Shown here piece after piece: positions 24,205 through 32,327 of a DNA stretch of 59,446 nt. The notes under the pieces are model-generated. The model did no database searches. It saw only the letters and a list, made by a program, of their open reading frames with translations, and was not told where the DNA came from. The position numbers were made by a program, and so were the translations under genes. Numbering within the stretch: position 1 is the stretch's first letter; the number at the start of each line of letters is the position of its first letter. This DNA is from an uncultured Lachnospiraceae bacterium (GTDB lineage Bacteria > Bacillota > Clostridia > Lachnospirales > Lachnospiraceae), in assembly GCA_910586615.1 (NCBI GenBank), contig CAJUJP010000026.1:1-59446 (forward strand). The letters run 5' to 3'.

Positions 24205-24860
24205 TATTTATCGCTCCCTTCCACATTAGATTTTGCAGGAAGTACCTCACCCTTATAGATCCATACTTTAACACCGACTTTACCATAGGTTGTATCAGCC
24301 TCTGCGAAGCCGTAGTCGATATCTGCTCTCAAAGTCTGAAGCGGGATGGTTCCCTCGCTGTAGAACTCTGTACGGGCCATATCAGCGCCGCCGAGACGAC
24401 CGGAAACGGAAGTCTTGATACCCTGTGCGCCTGCCTTCATGGTTCTGCCCATGCAGGACTTCATAGCACGTCTGAAAGATACACGGTTCTCAAGCTGCTG
24501 TGCAATATTCTCTGCAACAAGCTGGGCATCTTTGTCCGGTCTCTTGATCTCCTTGATATCTATGAATACTTTCTTATTTGTCAGCTTGGAAAGTTCTTTC
24601 TTTGTCACTTCGATCTCTGCGCCGCCCTTACCGATTACGACACCCGGCTTTGCAGTATAGATGATAACTTTAACTCTGTCGGAAGCTCTCTCGATCTCGA
24701 TCTTAGAAACACCGGCACTGTACAATTTCTTCTTCAAATACTGTCTGATGTTATAATCTTCCACCAGGAAGTCTGCAAACTCTGCATCAGCATACCATTT
24801 AGAATCCCACTCTTTAATAATACCGACTCTCAAGCCGTGTGGATTAACTTTCTGTCCCAT
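24204..24860 (-). CDS. rpsC: 30S ribosomal protein S3
   Basis: Forms the mRNA entry site helicase with S4 and S5. It has 218 residues. M-G-Q-K-V-N-P-H-G-L-R-V-G-I opens it, a KH domain with G-V-V-I-G-K-G-G-A-E-I lies near residue 75, and G-R-L-G-G-A-D-M-A-R-T-E is the C-terminal block. Confidence 0.98.
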   Translation of the reverse strand: MGQKVNPHGLRVGIIKEWDSKWYADAEFADFLVEDYNIRQYLKKKLYSAGVSKIEIERASDRVKVIIYTAKPGVVIGKGGAEIEVTKKELSKLTNKKVFIDIKEIKRPDKDAQLVAENIAQQLENRVSFRRAMKSCMGRTMKAGAQGIKTSVSGRLGGADMARTEFYSEGTIPLQTLRADIDYGFAEADTTYGKVGVKVWIYKGEVLPAKSNVEGSDK

Positions 24861-24883
24861 GTTGTTCTCCTTCCTATATGATC

Positions 24884-25270
24884 CTATCTTTCATCGAGCA
24901 CGATGGTGATATGGCTCATTCTCTTTTCGATTCTGTAAGCTCTTCCCTGTGCCCTCGGTCTTACTCTCTTCATGGTCGGTCCTTTGTTTGCATAACATTC
25001 AGCAATGTAAAGGTTCTCCGGATTCATGCCGTTGTTGTTCTCTGCATTTGCGATGGCAGACTCTAACAGCTTTTTAATAATGCTCGATGCATATCTCGGA
25101 TTATATTCCAGAATCGCAAGCGCTGTTGCAGCATCCTTTCCTCTGATGGCATCCAATACGAAACACGCTTTCTGCACAGACACTCTTGCGTAAGATAACT
25201 TAGCGGAGGGTCTTGTATCTTTATTCGCATTTCTCTCTCTCTTTATCTGGGATCTATGTCCTTTAGCCAT
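24884..25270 (-). CDS. rplV: 50S ribosomal protein L22
   Basis: Its beta-hairpin lines the exit tunnel, and changes there give macrolide resistance. It has 128 residues. The tip region P-T-M-K-R-V-R-P-R-A-Q-G-R-A-Y-R-I is intact. It lies 21 bases after rpsS. Confidence 0.98.
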   Translation of the reverse strand: MAKGHRSQIKRERNANKDTRPSAKLSYARVSVQKACFVLDAIRGKDAATALAILEYNPRYASSIIKKLLESAIANAENNNGMNPENLYIAECYANKGPTMKRVRPRAQGRAYRIEKRMSHITIVLDER

Positions 25271-25291
25271 AGATTACAACCTCCTTTCAAA

Positions 25292-25573
25292 TTAGCGAAC
25301 TTTGGACTTTCTTTCGTCCTTGTCATGTCCTCTATAAGTTCTGGTTGCCACGAACTCGCCGAGCTTATGACCAACCATATCCTCTGTAACATATACCGGT
25401 ACGTGCTTTCTTCCGTCATGAACAGCAAATGTGTGTCCGACAAAAGAAGGGAAAATCGTAGAACGGCGGGACCAGGTCTTGATAACCTGCTTCTGTCCTG
25501 ACGCGTTCATAGCATCAACTTTCTTCAATAAGCTCGCATCTGCAAACGGTCCTTTTTTCAGTGATCTAGCCAT
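25292..25573 (-). CDS. rpsS: 30S ribosomal protein S19
   Basis: Head protein of 93 residues. M-A-R-S-L-K-K-G-P-F-A-D and W-S-R-R-S-T-I-F-P-S-F-V-G-H-T-F-A-V are diagnostic. It follows rplB after a 180-bp gap with stem-loops. Confidence 0.98.
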   Translation of the reverse strand: MARSLKKGPFADASLLKKVDAMNASGQKQVIKTWSRRSTIFPSFVGHTFAVHDGRKHVPVYVTEDMVGHKLGEFVATRTYRGHDKDERKSKVR

Positions 25574-25609
25574 TTCAAACCTCCTGATTTATTTTTATAT
25601 TCTCACAGT

Positions 25610-25753
25610 TCCGGAAGAATCGCCCTGCAATTCTTCCAAACATGACCCGGATTTTCTCAGGCGGCGTCTTTAAGACGCCCCGGAAAATCTTCAGACAAAA
25701 CTGGAATTTTCTCGGATGCCGTCTTTCGCATCCTGACAAATCTTTTTGTCTTT
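25610..25753 (-). repeat. Intercistronic stem-loops between rplB and rpsS
   Basis: GGAAGAAT / AATTCTTCC (25613-25637) is hairpin B. TCAGGCGGCGTCTT / AAGACGCCCCGGA (about 25657-25686) and TCGGATGC / GCATCCTGA (about 25713-25737) are diverged copies of hairpin A with new but still complementary stems. Confidence 0.55.
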
Positions 25754-26596
25754 TTATTTGATAGCTCTTCCATCTCTTCTTCTTACGATCAGCTTGTTGG
25801 ACGCTTTCTTCTTCTTACGTGTCTTCAGGCCGAGCGCAGGTTTGCCCCAGGGTGTGCACGGGCCGGGACGACCGATCGGTGCTCTACCCTCACCACCACC
25901 ATGCGGATGGTCATTGGGGTTCATAACGGAACCACGTACTGTAGGACGAATGCCCATATGACGTTTACGGCCTGCTTTACCGATCTTAATCAGGTTGTGG
26001 TCTACATTGCCCACCGTACCTACTGTTGCGCGGCATACGATCGGAACCATTCTCATTTCACCGGAGGGTAATCTGAGTGTCGCATACTTGCCTTCCTTAG
26101 CCATAAGCTGTGCGCTGTTGCCTGCTGAACGAACAAGCTGTCCGCCCTTGCCGGGATAAAGTTCAATATTATGAATCAGTGTACCTACCGGGATAGAAGA
26201 TAAAGGCAGACAGTTGCCCACTCTTACTTCTGCTTCCGGTCCGTTCATAACCTTCATACCATCCTTCAGACCTTCCGGAGCAAGGATATATGCTTTCTGA
26301 CCGTCCTCATAACAGATCAGTGCAATGTTCGCTGTTCTGTTGGGATCGTACTCGATGCCGATTACCTTAGCGGCAACGCCGTCTTTATTTCTCTTGAAAT
26401 CAACATTTCTGTATAATCTTCTGCTTCCGCCGCCATGATGTCTAACCGTGATCTTACCCTGGTTATTACGTCCGGCATTCTTCTTAAGGGATGTACAAAG
26501 AGACTTTTCGGGAGTCTTCTTCGTAATCTCGGAAAAATCAGAACCGGTCATGTTACGTCTGGAAGGTGTATATGGGTTGTATGTCTTAATTCCCAT
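25754..26596 (-). CDS. rplB: 50S ribosomal protein L2
   Basis: Peptidyl-transferase-centre protein. The start is the ATG at 26596, eight bases after AAAAGGAG, giving M-G-I-K-T-Y-N-P-Y-T-P-S-R-R and 280 residues. G-S-V-M-N-P-N-D-H-P-H-G-G-G-E-G-R is the conserved functional loop with its histidine. The open frame extends 18 codons upstream without support. Confidence 0.98.
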   Translation of the reverse strand: MGIKTYNPYTPSRRNMTGSDFSEITKKTPEKSLCTSLKKNAGRNNQGKITVRHHGGGSRRLYRNVDFKRNKDGVAAKVIGIEYDPNRTANIALICYEDGQKAYILAPEGLKDGMKVMNGPEAEVRVGNCLPLSSIPVGTLIHNIELYPGKGGQLVRSAGNSAQLMAKEGKYATLRLPSGEMRMVPIVCRATVGTVGNVDHNLIKIGKAGRKRHMGIRPTVRGSVMNPNDHPHGGGEGRAPIGRPGPCTPWGKPALGLKTRKKKKASNKLIVRRRDGRAIK

Positions 26597-26704
26597 GATC
26601 TTATCTCCTTTTCTTATCAGATTTTTGCGCGGAGCCATACCTGTCCGCATACATTATCTTTTCACTTCGCAAGTGATATCTCTTCCGAATCTTTGAAGCA
26701 GATT

Positions 26705-27004
26705 TTATAATCCTGCGAAGATCTCAATCTCTTTGCTGTCCTGTGTCAGCTGTACGATAGCCTTTTTGGTCTTGGCTGTCTTGCCGTATACCATGCCGCG
26801 TCTCTTTGTCTTGCCGTCCATGTTCATGGTATTAACCTTTGCTACCTTTGTTCCTTCAAACATCTTCTCCACAGCTTCCTTGATCTGTGTCTTGTTAGCT
26901 TCCGGATGAACCAGGAAAGTATATTTCTTCTCGCTCATGCCAGCCATACTCTTCTCTGTGATAACCGGTTTGAGGATTACATCATAATATTGGATCGCTG
27001 CCAT
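26705..27004 (-). CDS. rplW: 50S ribosomal protein L23
   Basis: Tunnel-exit protein that docks trigger factor and SRP. It has 99 residues. Y-Y-D-V-I-L-K-P-V-I-T-E-K-S and N-T-M-N-M-D-G-K-T-K-R-R-G are diagnostic. It overlaps rplD by one base. Confidence 0.98.
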   Translation of the reverse strand: MAAIQYYDVILKPVITEKSMAGMSEKKYTFLVHPEANKTQIKEAVEKMFEGTKVAKVNTMNMDGKTKRRGMVYGKTAKTKKAIVQLTQDSKEIEIFAGL

Positions 27005-27624
27005 TATGCATACACCTCCTCAATCTTTGCTACGGCATCCTTTGTGATCACCAGAGTGTCACCCTTCAGGATATCGTATACGTTGATATTCTCTGCCACT
27101 GCTGTAGATACCGTGGGAAGATTTCTTGCGGAGAGAATCACGTTCTGATCCTGCTCGCCAATTACTACCATTGCCTTCTCCACTTTGAGGTTATCCATAA
27201 CCTCTTTAAACTTCTTCGTCTTGATCTCATCCAGCTTAAGCTCTTCTAAAACGATCATCTTGTTGTCCTGAACTCTGCTGGTCAGTACAGACTTAAGCGC
27301 CGCCTGCTTCTCTTTCTTATTCATCTTGAAAGAGTAATCTCTCGGAACGGGTGCGAATACAACTCCGCCGCCTTTCCACTGAGGAGCTCTCGTGGAACCC
27401 TGTCTTGCATGTCCCGTTCCCTTCTGTCTCCAGGGCTTTCTTCCGCCGCCGGAAACTTCGGAACGGGTCTTTGCTTTCTGCGTTCCCTGACGTTTATTGG
27501 CAAGCATCTGGACAACTGCCATGTGTACCAGGTGCTCATTAATCGGGGCACCGAATACCGCATCGTTTAAGTCCATCTTGCCGACTTCTTTACCTTCCAT
27601 ATTATAAACAGATACGTTTGCCAT
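27004..27624 (-). CDS. rplD: 50S ribosomal protein L4
   Basis: Tunnel protein and, in E. coli, repressor of the S10 operon through its leader RNA. It has 206 residues. G-G-R-K-P-W-R-Q-K-G-T-G-H-A-R-Q-G-S lies in the extended loop. It lies 35 bases after rplC. The structured leader at 28815 is a candidate site for similar control here. Confidence 0.98.
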   Translation of the reverse strand: MANVSVYNMEGKEVGKMDLNDAVFGAPINEHLVHMAVVQMLANKRQGTQKAKTRSEVSGGGRKPWRQKGTGHARQGSTRAPQWKGGGVVFAPVPRDYSFKMNKKEKQAALKSVLTSRVQDNKMIVLEELKLDEIKTKKFKEVMDNLKVEKAMVVIGEQDQNVILSARNLPTVSTAVAENINVYDILKGDTLVITKDAVAKIEEVYA

Positions 27625-27659
27625 CTGAATGGTCCTCCTTTCATCTGTGACTCAGGTCA

Positions 27660-28346
27660 CTATTTCGCATCAACCTTAGTTGTCTCTTTGATGGTTACTA
27701 AGGCTTTCTTCGGGCCCGGTACGGCACCTTTGACAAGAATCAGATTCTTATCTGCATCAACTCTTACGATCGTAAGGTTCTGAACCGTTACCTTTACGCA
27801 GCCCATGTGTCCCGGCATGCCTTTTCCCTTGAATACCTTGCTCGGTGAAGAACATGCACCGTTGGAACCCTGATGGCGATGGAATTTTGAACCGTGAGTC
27901 ATAGGTCCTCTGTGCTGGCCATGTCTCTTGATAGCGCCCTGGAATCCTTTACCTTTGGAAATTGCAGTCGCATCCACTCTGTCGCCGGCCTCAAAAATAT
28001 CAGCCTTGATCTCGCTGCCGAGTGTGTACTCTTCTGCATTCTCTAATTTCAGTTCTCTGACAAATCTCTTACCGGATACGCCGGCTTTATCGAAGTGGCC
28101 TTTCAGCGCCTTGTTAACGCCGTGTCTGTGGATCACTTCTTTCTTACCGCCTTTGTCCTTGTTGACGATCTTATCCTTTTTGTCTACAAAACCAACCTGT
28201 ACAGCACTGTAACCGTCATTCTCTTTTGTTTTGATCTGTGTTACTGCGCAAGGGCCAGCCAGAAGCACGGTAACAGGTGTTAATGTTCCGTCTTCGTTGA
28301 AGATTTGAGTCATTCCGACTTTGGTTGCTAAAATAGCTTTCTTCAT
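27660..28346 (-). CDS. rplC: 50S ribosomal protein L3
   Basis: Early-assembly protein reaching the peptidyl-transferase centre. It has 228 residues. M-K-K-A-I-L-A-T-K-V-G-M-T-Q-I-F and F-Q-G-A-I-K-R-H-G-Q-H-R-G-P-M-T-H-G-S are diagnostic. The 107-bp gap before it holds a nested stem, CGATCCTT / GGATC around TTCCTGC / GCAGGAA (about 28370-28436). Confidence 0.98.
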   Translation of the reverse strand: MKKAILATKVGMTQIFNEDGTLTPVTVLLAGPCAVTQIKTKENDGYSAVQVGFVDKKDKIVNKDKGGKKEVIHRHGVNKALKGHFDKAGVSGKRFVRELKLENAEEYTLGSEIKADIFEAGDRVDATAISKGKGFQGAIKRHGQHRGPMTHGSKFHRHQGSNGACSSPSKVFKGKGMPGHMGCVKVTVQNLTIVRVDADKNLILVKGAVPGPKKALVTIKETTKVDAK

Positions 28347-28453
28347 TTCCTTTACCTCCTGTTATTCTACAGCGGATCCTCTAAGCAAACGCTTTCCTGC
28401 ACATCGAGCCGATTCCGCAGGAATTTACTTCAAGGATCGTCCTAGTAGGGGTC

Positions 28454-28771
28454 TTATTTGTTCTTCATCTTAATGTCGATGTAAACACCTGCGGGCATCT
28501 CTAATCTCTGCAGTGCATCAACCGTCTTAGGTGTAGGCGTGATGATGTCGATGAGTCTCTTGTGAGTTCTCTGCTCGAACTGCTCTCTGGAGTCCTTGTA
28601 CTTGTGAACCGCCCTGAGGATCGTAACTACTTCCTTCTTAGTGGGAAGCGGCACAGGTCCGCTCACCTGAGATCCGTTCTTCTTTACTGTTTCGATGATT
28701 TTCTTCGCAGATGCATCAACCAACTGATGATCATAAGCCTTTAATGTAATTCTCATTACTTGACTTGCCAT
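28454..28771 (-). CDS. rpsJ: 30S ribosomal protein S10
   Basis: Head protein and NusG/NusB partner in antitermination. The start is the ATG at 28771, ten bases after AAGGAGG, giving 105 residues (M-A-S-Q-V-M-R-I-T-L-K-A-Y-D-H). The frame is open 29 codons further into the leader. G-P-V-P-L-P-T-K-K and the F-E-Q-R-T-H-K-R-L-I-D-I block are standard. It is the first gene of the superoperon. Confidence 0.98.
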   Translation of the reverse strand: MASQVMRITLKAYDHQLVDASAKKIIETVKKNGSQVSGPVPLPTKKEVVTILRAVHKYKDSREQFEQRTHKRLIDIITPTPKTVDALQRLEMPAGVYIDIKMKNK

Positions 28772-28814
28772 AAAAAAAGTCGCCTCCTTTTCGCACTTTT
28801 TGTTTCTAAGTACG

Positions 28815-28920
28815 ACAAGCGGTGACTGTACACTCTCCCGTGTGTGTCCTGTTATCAAAGGACATCAACCACGTTGTTTCCGGTTATACCGGACATTCTT
28901 GCTTGTACAGTGACTTGTCG
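28815..28920 (-). promoter_or_regulatory. Structured leader RNA of the S10 superoperon
   Basis: A long closing stem joins CGACAAG (28920-28914) to CTTGTCG (28821-28815), extended by ACTGTACA pairing with TGTACAGT across an internal loop. Inside are TCCGGT/ACCGGA and TGTCCT/AGGACA hairpins. Upstream of it are CTGCC/GGCAG and GTCA/TGAC hairpins. The leader runs about 235 nt from the promoter. An L4-controlled S10 leader is known in E. coli; whether this one binds L4 is untested. The gap 28772-29272 has no gene. Confidence 0.6.
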
Positions 28921-29011
28921 TCAGTTTCCTAACTTGACATTCGCTCCACGGAACACCTGCCACGAAGGCAGCAACCTCACGCTTCACAGCTATCATGCCA
29001 CAGCACTGACT

Positions 29012-29040
29012 AGTATACATGATGTTTTTTTAAGATGCAA
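29012..29040 (-). promoter_or_regulatory. Promoter of the S10-spc-alpha superoperon
   Basis: TTGCAT (29040-29035), 17 bases, TATACT (29017-29012), preceded by an A+T-rich stretch that could act as an UP element. It is the only strong promoter I see before rpsJ. Confidence 0.75.
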
Positions 29041-29272
29041 GTGTTTTTTAGTAAAAATGTAAAATTTTTTTCATATATTTTCAGTAATTTTTTCAGAAGC
29101 TTTTTTTTGCATACAGGCAAACGAACTTGCCGTCTGTACGAAATCCTTTTTCTATGATATCCTTATTGTTGTTTCGTGTAAAGGTTTTGCGCACGGTACC
29201 ATGCCGCTTAGCTCAATGCGGACAAGACTGCTCAACTGTCAAAAAACTCAACTGTAATGAAAGGACATACAC

Positions 29273-30136
29273 ATGTGGATCGCTGATAACTGGAAAGACT
29301 ATGAAGTAATAGATACATCCCGCGGAGAAAAGCTTGAGCGCTGGGGCGACTATATCCTCGTGCGTCCCGATCCCCAGGTCATCTGGGACACCGAAAGAGC
29401 CGACAAGCGCTGGAAACACAAAAACGGCCACTATCACCGGAGCTCCAAGGGCGGCGGCGAATGGGAGTTTTTTGATCTGCCGCAGGAATGGAGCATCCAC
29501 TACCGTGATCTGACCTTCCGTCTCAAGCCTTTCAGCTTCAAGCACACGGGCCTTTTTCCCGAACAGGCAGTGAACTGGGATTGGTTTTCTTCTATAATAA
29601 AGGATGCCGGAAGACCGCTTCGAATCCTGAACCTGTTCGCCTACACCGGAGGGGCAACACTGGCCGCCGCAAAAGCAGGCGCAAGCGTCACACATGTGGA
29701 CGCCTCCAAAGGCATGGTATCCTGGGCAAAAGAAAACGCAGCCGCTTCCGGGCTTGCCGATGCCCCGGTCCGCTGGCTGGTGGATGACTGCGTGAAATTC
29801 GTGGAACGTGAAATCCGCAGAGGCAATACCTATGACGGTATCATCATGGATCCGCCTTCCTACGGCAGAGGTCCGAAGGGTGAGATCTGGAAAATAGAAG
29901 AGAGCATCTTTCCCTTCCTCCGGCTCACTGCACAGATTCTGTCAAAAGACGCCCTCTTTTTCCTGATAAACTCCTACACTACCGGGCTGCAGCCTGCAGT
30001 GCTGGACTATATGCTCCAAACCGCCATTGTCCCTTCCTTCGGAGGCCGTACAGCGTCTTCCGAAATCGGACTCCCCGTCACAAAAAACGGGCTGATCCTT
30101 CCCTGTGGAGCCTCCGGACGCTGGTGCCGCATATAA
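29273..30136 (+). CDS. Class I SAM-dependent (rRNA-type) methyltransferase
   Basis: Predicted cytoplasmic methyltransferase related to the RlmI/Methyltrans_SAM group. It has 287 residues. An N-terminal part (1-95) precedes a Rossmann domain: motif I is N-L-F-A-Y-T-G-G-A-T-L-A-A-A (about 121-134), the acidic residue ending strand 2 is in H-V-D-A-S-K-G, and motif IV is D-P-P-S-Y-G-R-G. The D-P-P-S form suits base methylation of RNA. The exact substrate cannot be read. It diverges from the S10 operon and stands alone. Confidence 0.8.
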   Translation: MWIADNWKDYEVIDTSRGEKLERWGDYILVRPDPQVIWDTERADKRWKHKNGHYHRSSKGGGEWEFFDLPQEWSIHYRDLTFRLKPFSFKHTGLFPEQAVNWDWFSSIIKDAGRPLRILNLFAYTGGATLAAAKAGASVTHVDASKGMVSWAKENAAASGLADAPVRWLVDDCVKFVEREIRRGNTYDGIIMDPPSYGRGPKGEIWKIEESIFPFLRLTAQILSKDALFFLINSYTTGLQPAVLDYMLQTAIVPSFGGRTASSEIGLPVTKNGLILPCGASGRWCRI

Positions 30137-30192
30137 CCGGCACGATGTCACCCGGATGCCTGTATCCGGCTGTCACGGCATATCCTGCTCTC

Positions 30193-30726
30193 TTAGCCTG
30201 CCAGAGAAAAGATCGCATATACGCCAAAGATCCAAAGGACGAACATCAATGCAAACATGATTCCGAAAACGATCAGATACGCTTTAAAAAAGTTGGATTT
30301 GCTTTTCTTCTCATTCTTACCGAAGGCAAACACAAACATAAAAATAATGTTCACACAGGGAATCATCATGAGCACCATCGACAGTACCCACTCACTGATC
30401 TTGACAGGCTCTTCCAGTTCCATCTGATTGTCCTGATAAAACGGCGTATTATAAGGCTGATAACCATTATTGTAATTAGAACCGCCATTGTACGGGCTGC
30501 CGTTATAATTATTGTTCGCGTAACCGCTGCCGCCCGTATATGCACCACCGGAAGCCTGATCCGAATAGGCATTCCCCGTATAACCGTTATTCCCGTACCC
30601 GTTTCCGGCATAGTTATTGTTTGTATAACCATTGCCGCCGTAATTCTGCTCCGGTGGCATCCCCTGTCCCGAACCTTCCATGTTATTCTGTCCTGTCTGA
30701 TTTTGATACATGTTATTGTCTTCCAT
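30193..30726 (-). CDS. Two-helix membrane protein with Gly/Tyr/Asn-rich N terminus
   Basis: Function not recognised. It has 177 residues. About 1-100 are low complexity, dominated by G, N and Y in units such as G-N-G-Y-G-N-N-G-Y and charge-poor, resembling a prion-like domain. Two hydrophobic segments follow (about 108-133 and 148-175), separated by a basic turn N-E-K-K-S-K-S-N. This looks like a short membrane hairpin with a disordered cytoplasmic tail. Neighbours on the same strand are also small membrane proteins. Confidence 0.7.
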   Translation of the reverse strand: MEDNNMYQNQTGQNNMEGSGQGMPPEQNYGGNGYTNNNYAGNGYGNNGYTGNAYSDQASGGAYTGGSGYANNNYNGSPYNGGSNYNNGYQPYNTPFYQDNQMELEEPVKISEWVLSMVLMMIPCVNIIFMFVFAFGKNEKKSKSNFFKAYLIVFGIMFALMFVLWIFGVYAIFSLAG

Positions 30727-30875
30727 TCCTCATCCCGTGCTACAGGCTGACTGCCTGTGCCCTATCCTTTCTTCTCAATTCCCGCATATAATATGCCGCA
30801 TGGCTGCGAAGCAGACACATCCGCCACAGACTGCGGGATTACATGCTGCACTGTATATGTTTCCTCTATATCATA

Positions 30876-31346
30876 TCACAAGATTCCAATGCCGTGTAAC
30901 ATTTGTTGATAAAAAGGCAGAAAACGGGCCAGCACATTATCCTCATGATAAATATAGGGTATCCTGTCCGGAAAATAAAGGTACATACGCACCACATACA
31001 CCAGAACCAGCAGGACAACGTCAACCGCCGCCAGCCCCAATATCCCTCTTACACGTTTTCCTGCCATGTAACGCCGGAAGACAAAGTAAACTGCCGTAGC
31101 CGCAACAGGAAAAACCACCGGATTAAACAGCCACGCCTGCTCCCATCTGCCGGTCACAAAACAGGCCATGGCTCTGGTGACACCGCACCCCGGACAGGGA
31201 AAACCGCTGAAAATCACCAGCGGGCAAAATGCATGAAAAACAAGATTCATAAAAACCGTATACCCGGCCAGAAGCACAAATGCCATACCGTATTCTTTCA
31301 AATCTGTCCAGACCCGCTGCCAGACAGCCTTAGCATATTTCTTCAT
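30876..31346 (-). CDS. DUF2752 membrane protein
   Basis: It has 156 residues with three or four hydrophobic helices. The DUF2752 signature is C-P-G-C-G-V-T-R-A-M, with a further cysteine in H-A-F-C-P-L. The function of the family is not established. Basic N terminus, then TM at about 20-40. It is followed at 30193 by another small membrane protein and preceded by the TraX-like gene in the same orientation. Confidence 0.8.
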   Translation of the reverse strand: MKKYAKAVWQRVWTDLKEYGMAFVLLAGYTVFMNLVFHAFCPLVIFSGFPCPGCGVTRAMACFVTGRWEQAWLFNPVVFPVAATAVYFVFRRYMAGKRVRGILGLAAVDVVLLVLVYVVRMYLYFPDRIPYIYHEDNVLARFLPFYQQMLHGIGIL

Positions 31347-31447
31347 AATATATTGTATTCTCCCCGCCGCTCTGTCTTTGCGTCCCTGATTTCATTCCAC
31401 CAACTCGTCTTTCCACATCCTGACGTCTGCTAAATTCCTGCCGCCTG

Positions 31448-32314
31448 CTAAATTCCCGCCGTCAGCCATACGATTCCCCGCAGCAACAGCAGATGAACCG
31501 GATAGAATCCGTAGCATACCGCCTTTGGAAGCTGTTTTCCCTTGCTTCCGTCGTACAAAAAGATCGGAACAAAGGCAGCCAGCCCGTACATCTCACGCAT
31601 GGAAAACTGAAACAAATATTCCATTGTATATTCACCGGCATACCGCAGACAGTTGGCGCTCCACGTTCCGAACAGCATCACTGCTCCGGCAGCGGCTATT
31701 TTCACGGCAAAAGACTGTCTCCGCAGCAGATAAAACACGACAATGAGAAGCACTCCCATATATTTATAATCGGTGCGCATACAATACGCCAGTCCGCAGC
31801 CCAGAAAAAGCGTCCCAAACTGTATTGCCGCAAACACACCGACGCAGAGCCGGAAAGTCATATCCCCCGGACGGGGCTTTTTCAAAAGCTTCCATCTGTT
31901 CTCCGCAGCCCACTCCCATACCATCAAAACTGCAATTCCCAGAGACAATGTAAAATACACGTTCTGGCTTCCCCAGTCAAAACACTTCCCCGAAAAGGCC
32001 AGATCAAAGGGAAGCTCTGAAATCAAGGCAAAACCACCCAGCCGCAGCAGATATTTTTTCCTGTTCCCTGTATGTGCAAATCCTTCCGCTGCAAGATAGG
32101 CAAACAGAATAAAGGCAATCCTTCCGATTGCCCTCCCCATTCTGTAAATTTCATTCATTTGCCTATAAACTTCATTTTCTTGTGCTGTCCCGGCTGCGGC
32201 AGCGGCATACCTGCGCACGAAATCCAGATATACCACCGCAAAGAAATGATCCACGAACATGGACACATACGCTATGTTTTTCAAAACTGCATTGCTAAAT
32301 CTGATCTTATTCAT
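31448..32314 (-). CDS. TraX-like membrane acyltransferase
   Basis: TraX of the F plasmid acetylates pilin; chromosomal relatives are common in Clostridia and have no settled role. About 288 residues from the ATG at 32314 (a GTG three codons earlier is possible). The family start L-K-N-I-A-Y-V-S-M-F-V-D-H-F-F is present, followed by many hydrophobic helices. A-Y-L-A-A-E-G-F-A-H-T, R-L-G-G-F-A-L-I-S-E-L-P-F-D and the late F-Y-P-V-H-L-L-L-L match the pattern. It starts about a dozen bases after the GGDEF gene, so the two are probably cotranscribed. Confidence 0.8.
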   Translation of the reverse strand: MNKIRFSNAVLKNIAYVSMFVDHFFAVVYLDFVRRYAAAAAGTAQENEVYRQMNEIYRMGRAIGRIAFILFAYLAAEGFAHTGNRKKYLLRLGGFALISELPFDLAFSGKCFDWGSQNVYFTLSLGIAVLMVWEWAAENRWKLLKKPRPGDMTFRLCVGVFAAIQFGTLFLGCGLAYCMRTDYKYMGVLLIVVFYLLRRQSFAVKIAAAGAVMLFGTWSANCLRYAGEYTMEYLFQFSMREMYGLAAFVPIFLYDGSKGKQLPKAVCYGFYPVHLLLLRGIVWLTAGI

Positions 32315-32327
32315 ATCCCGCACTGTT

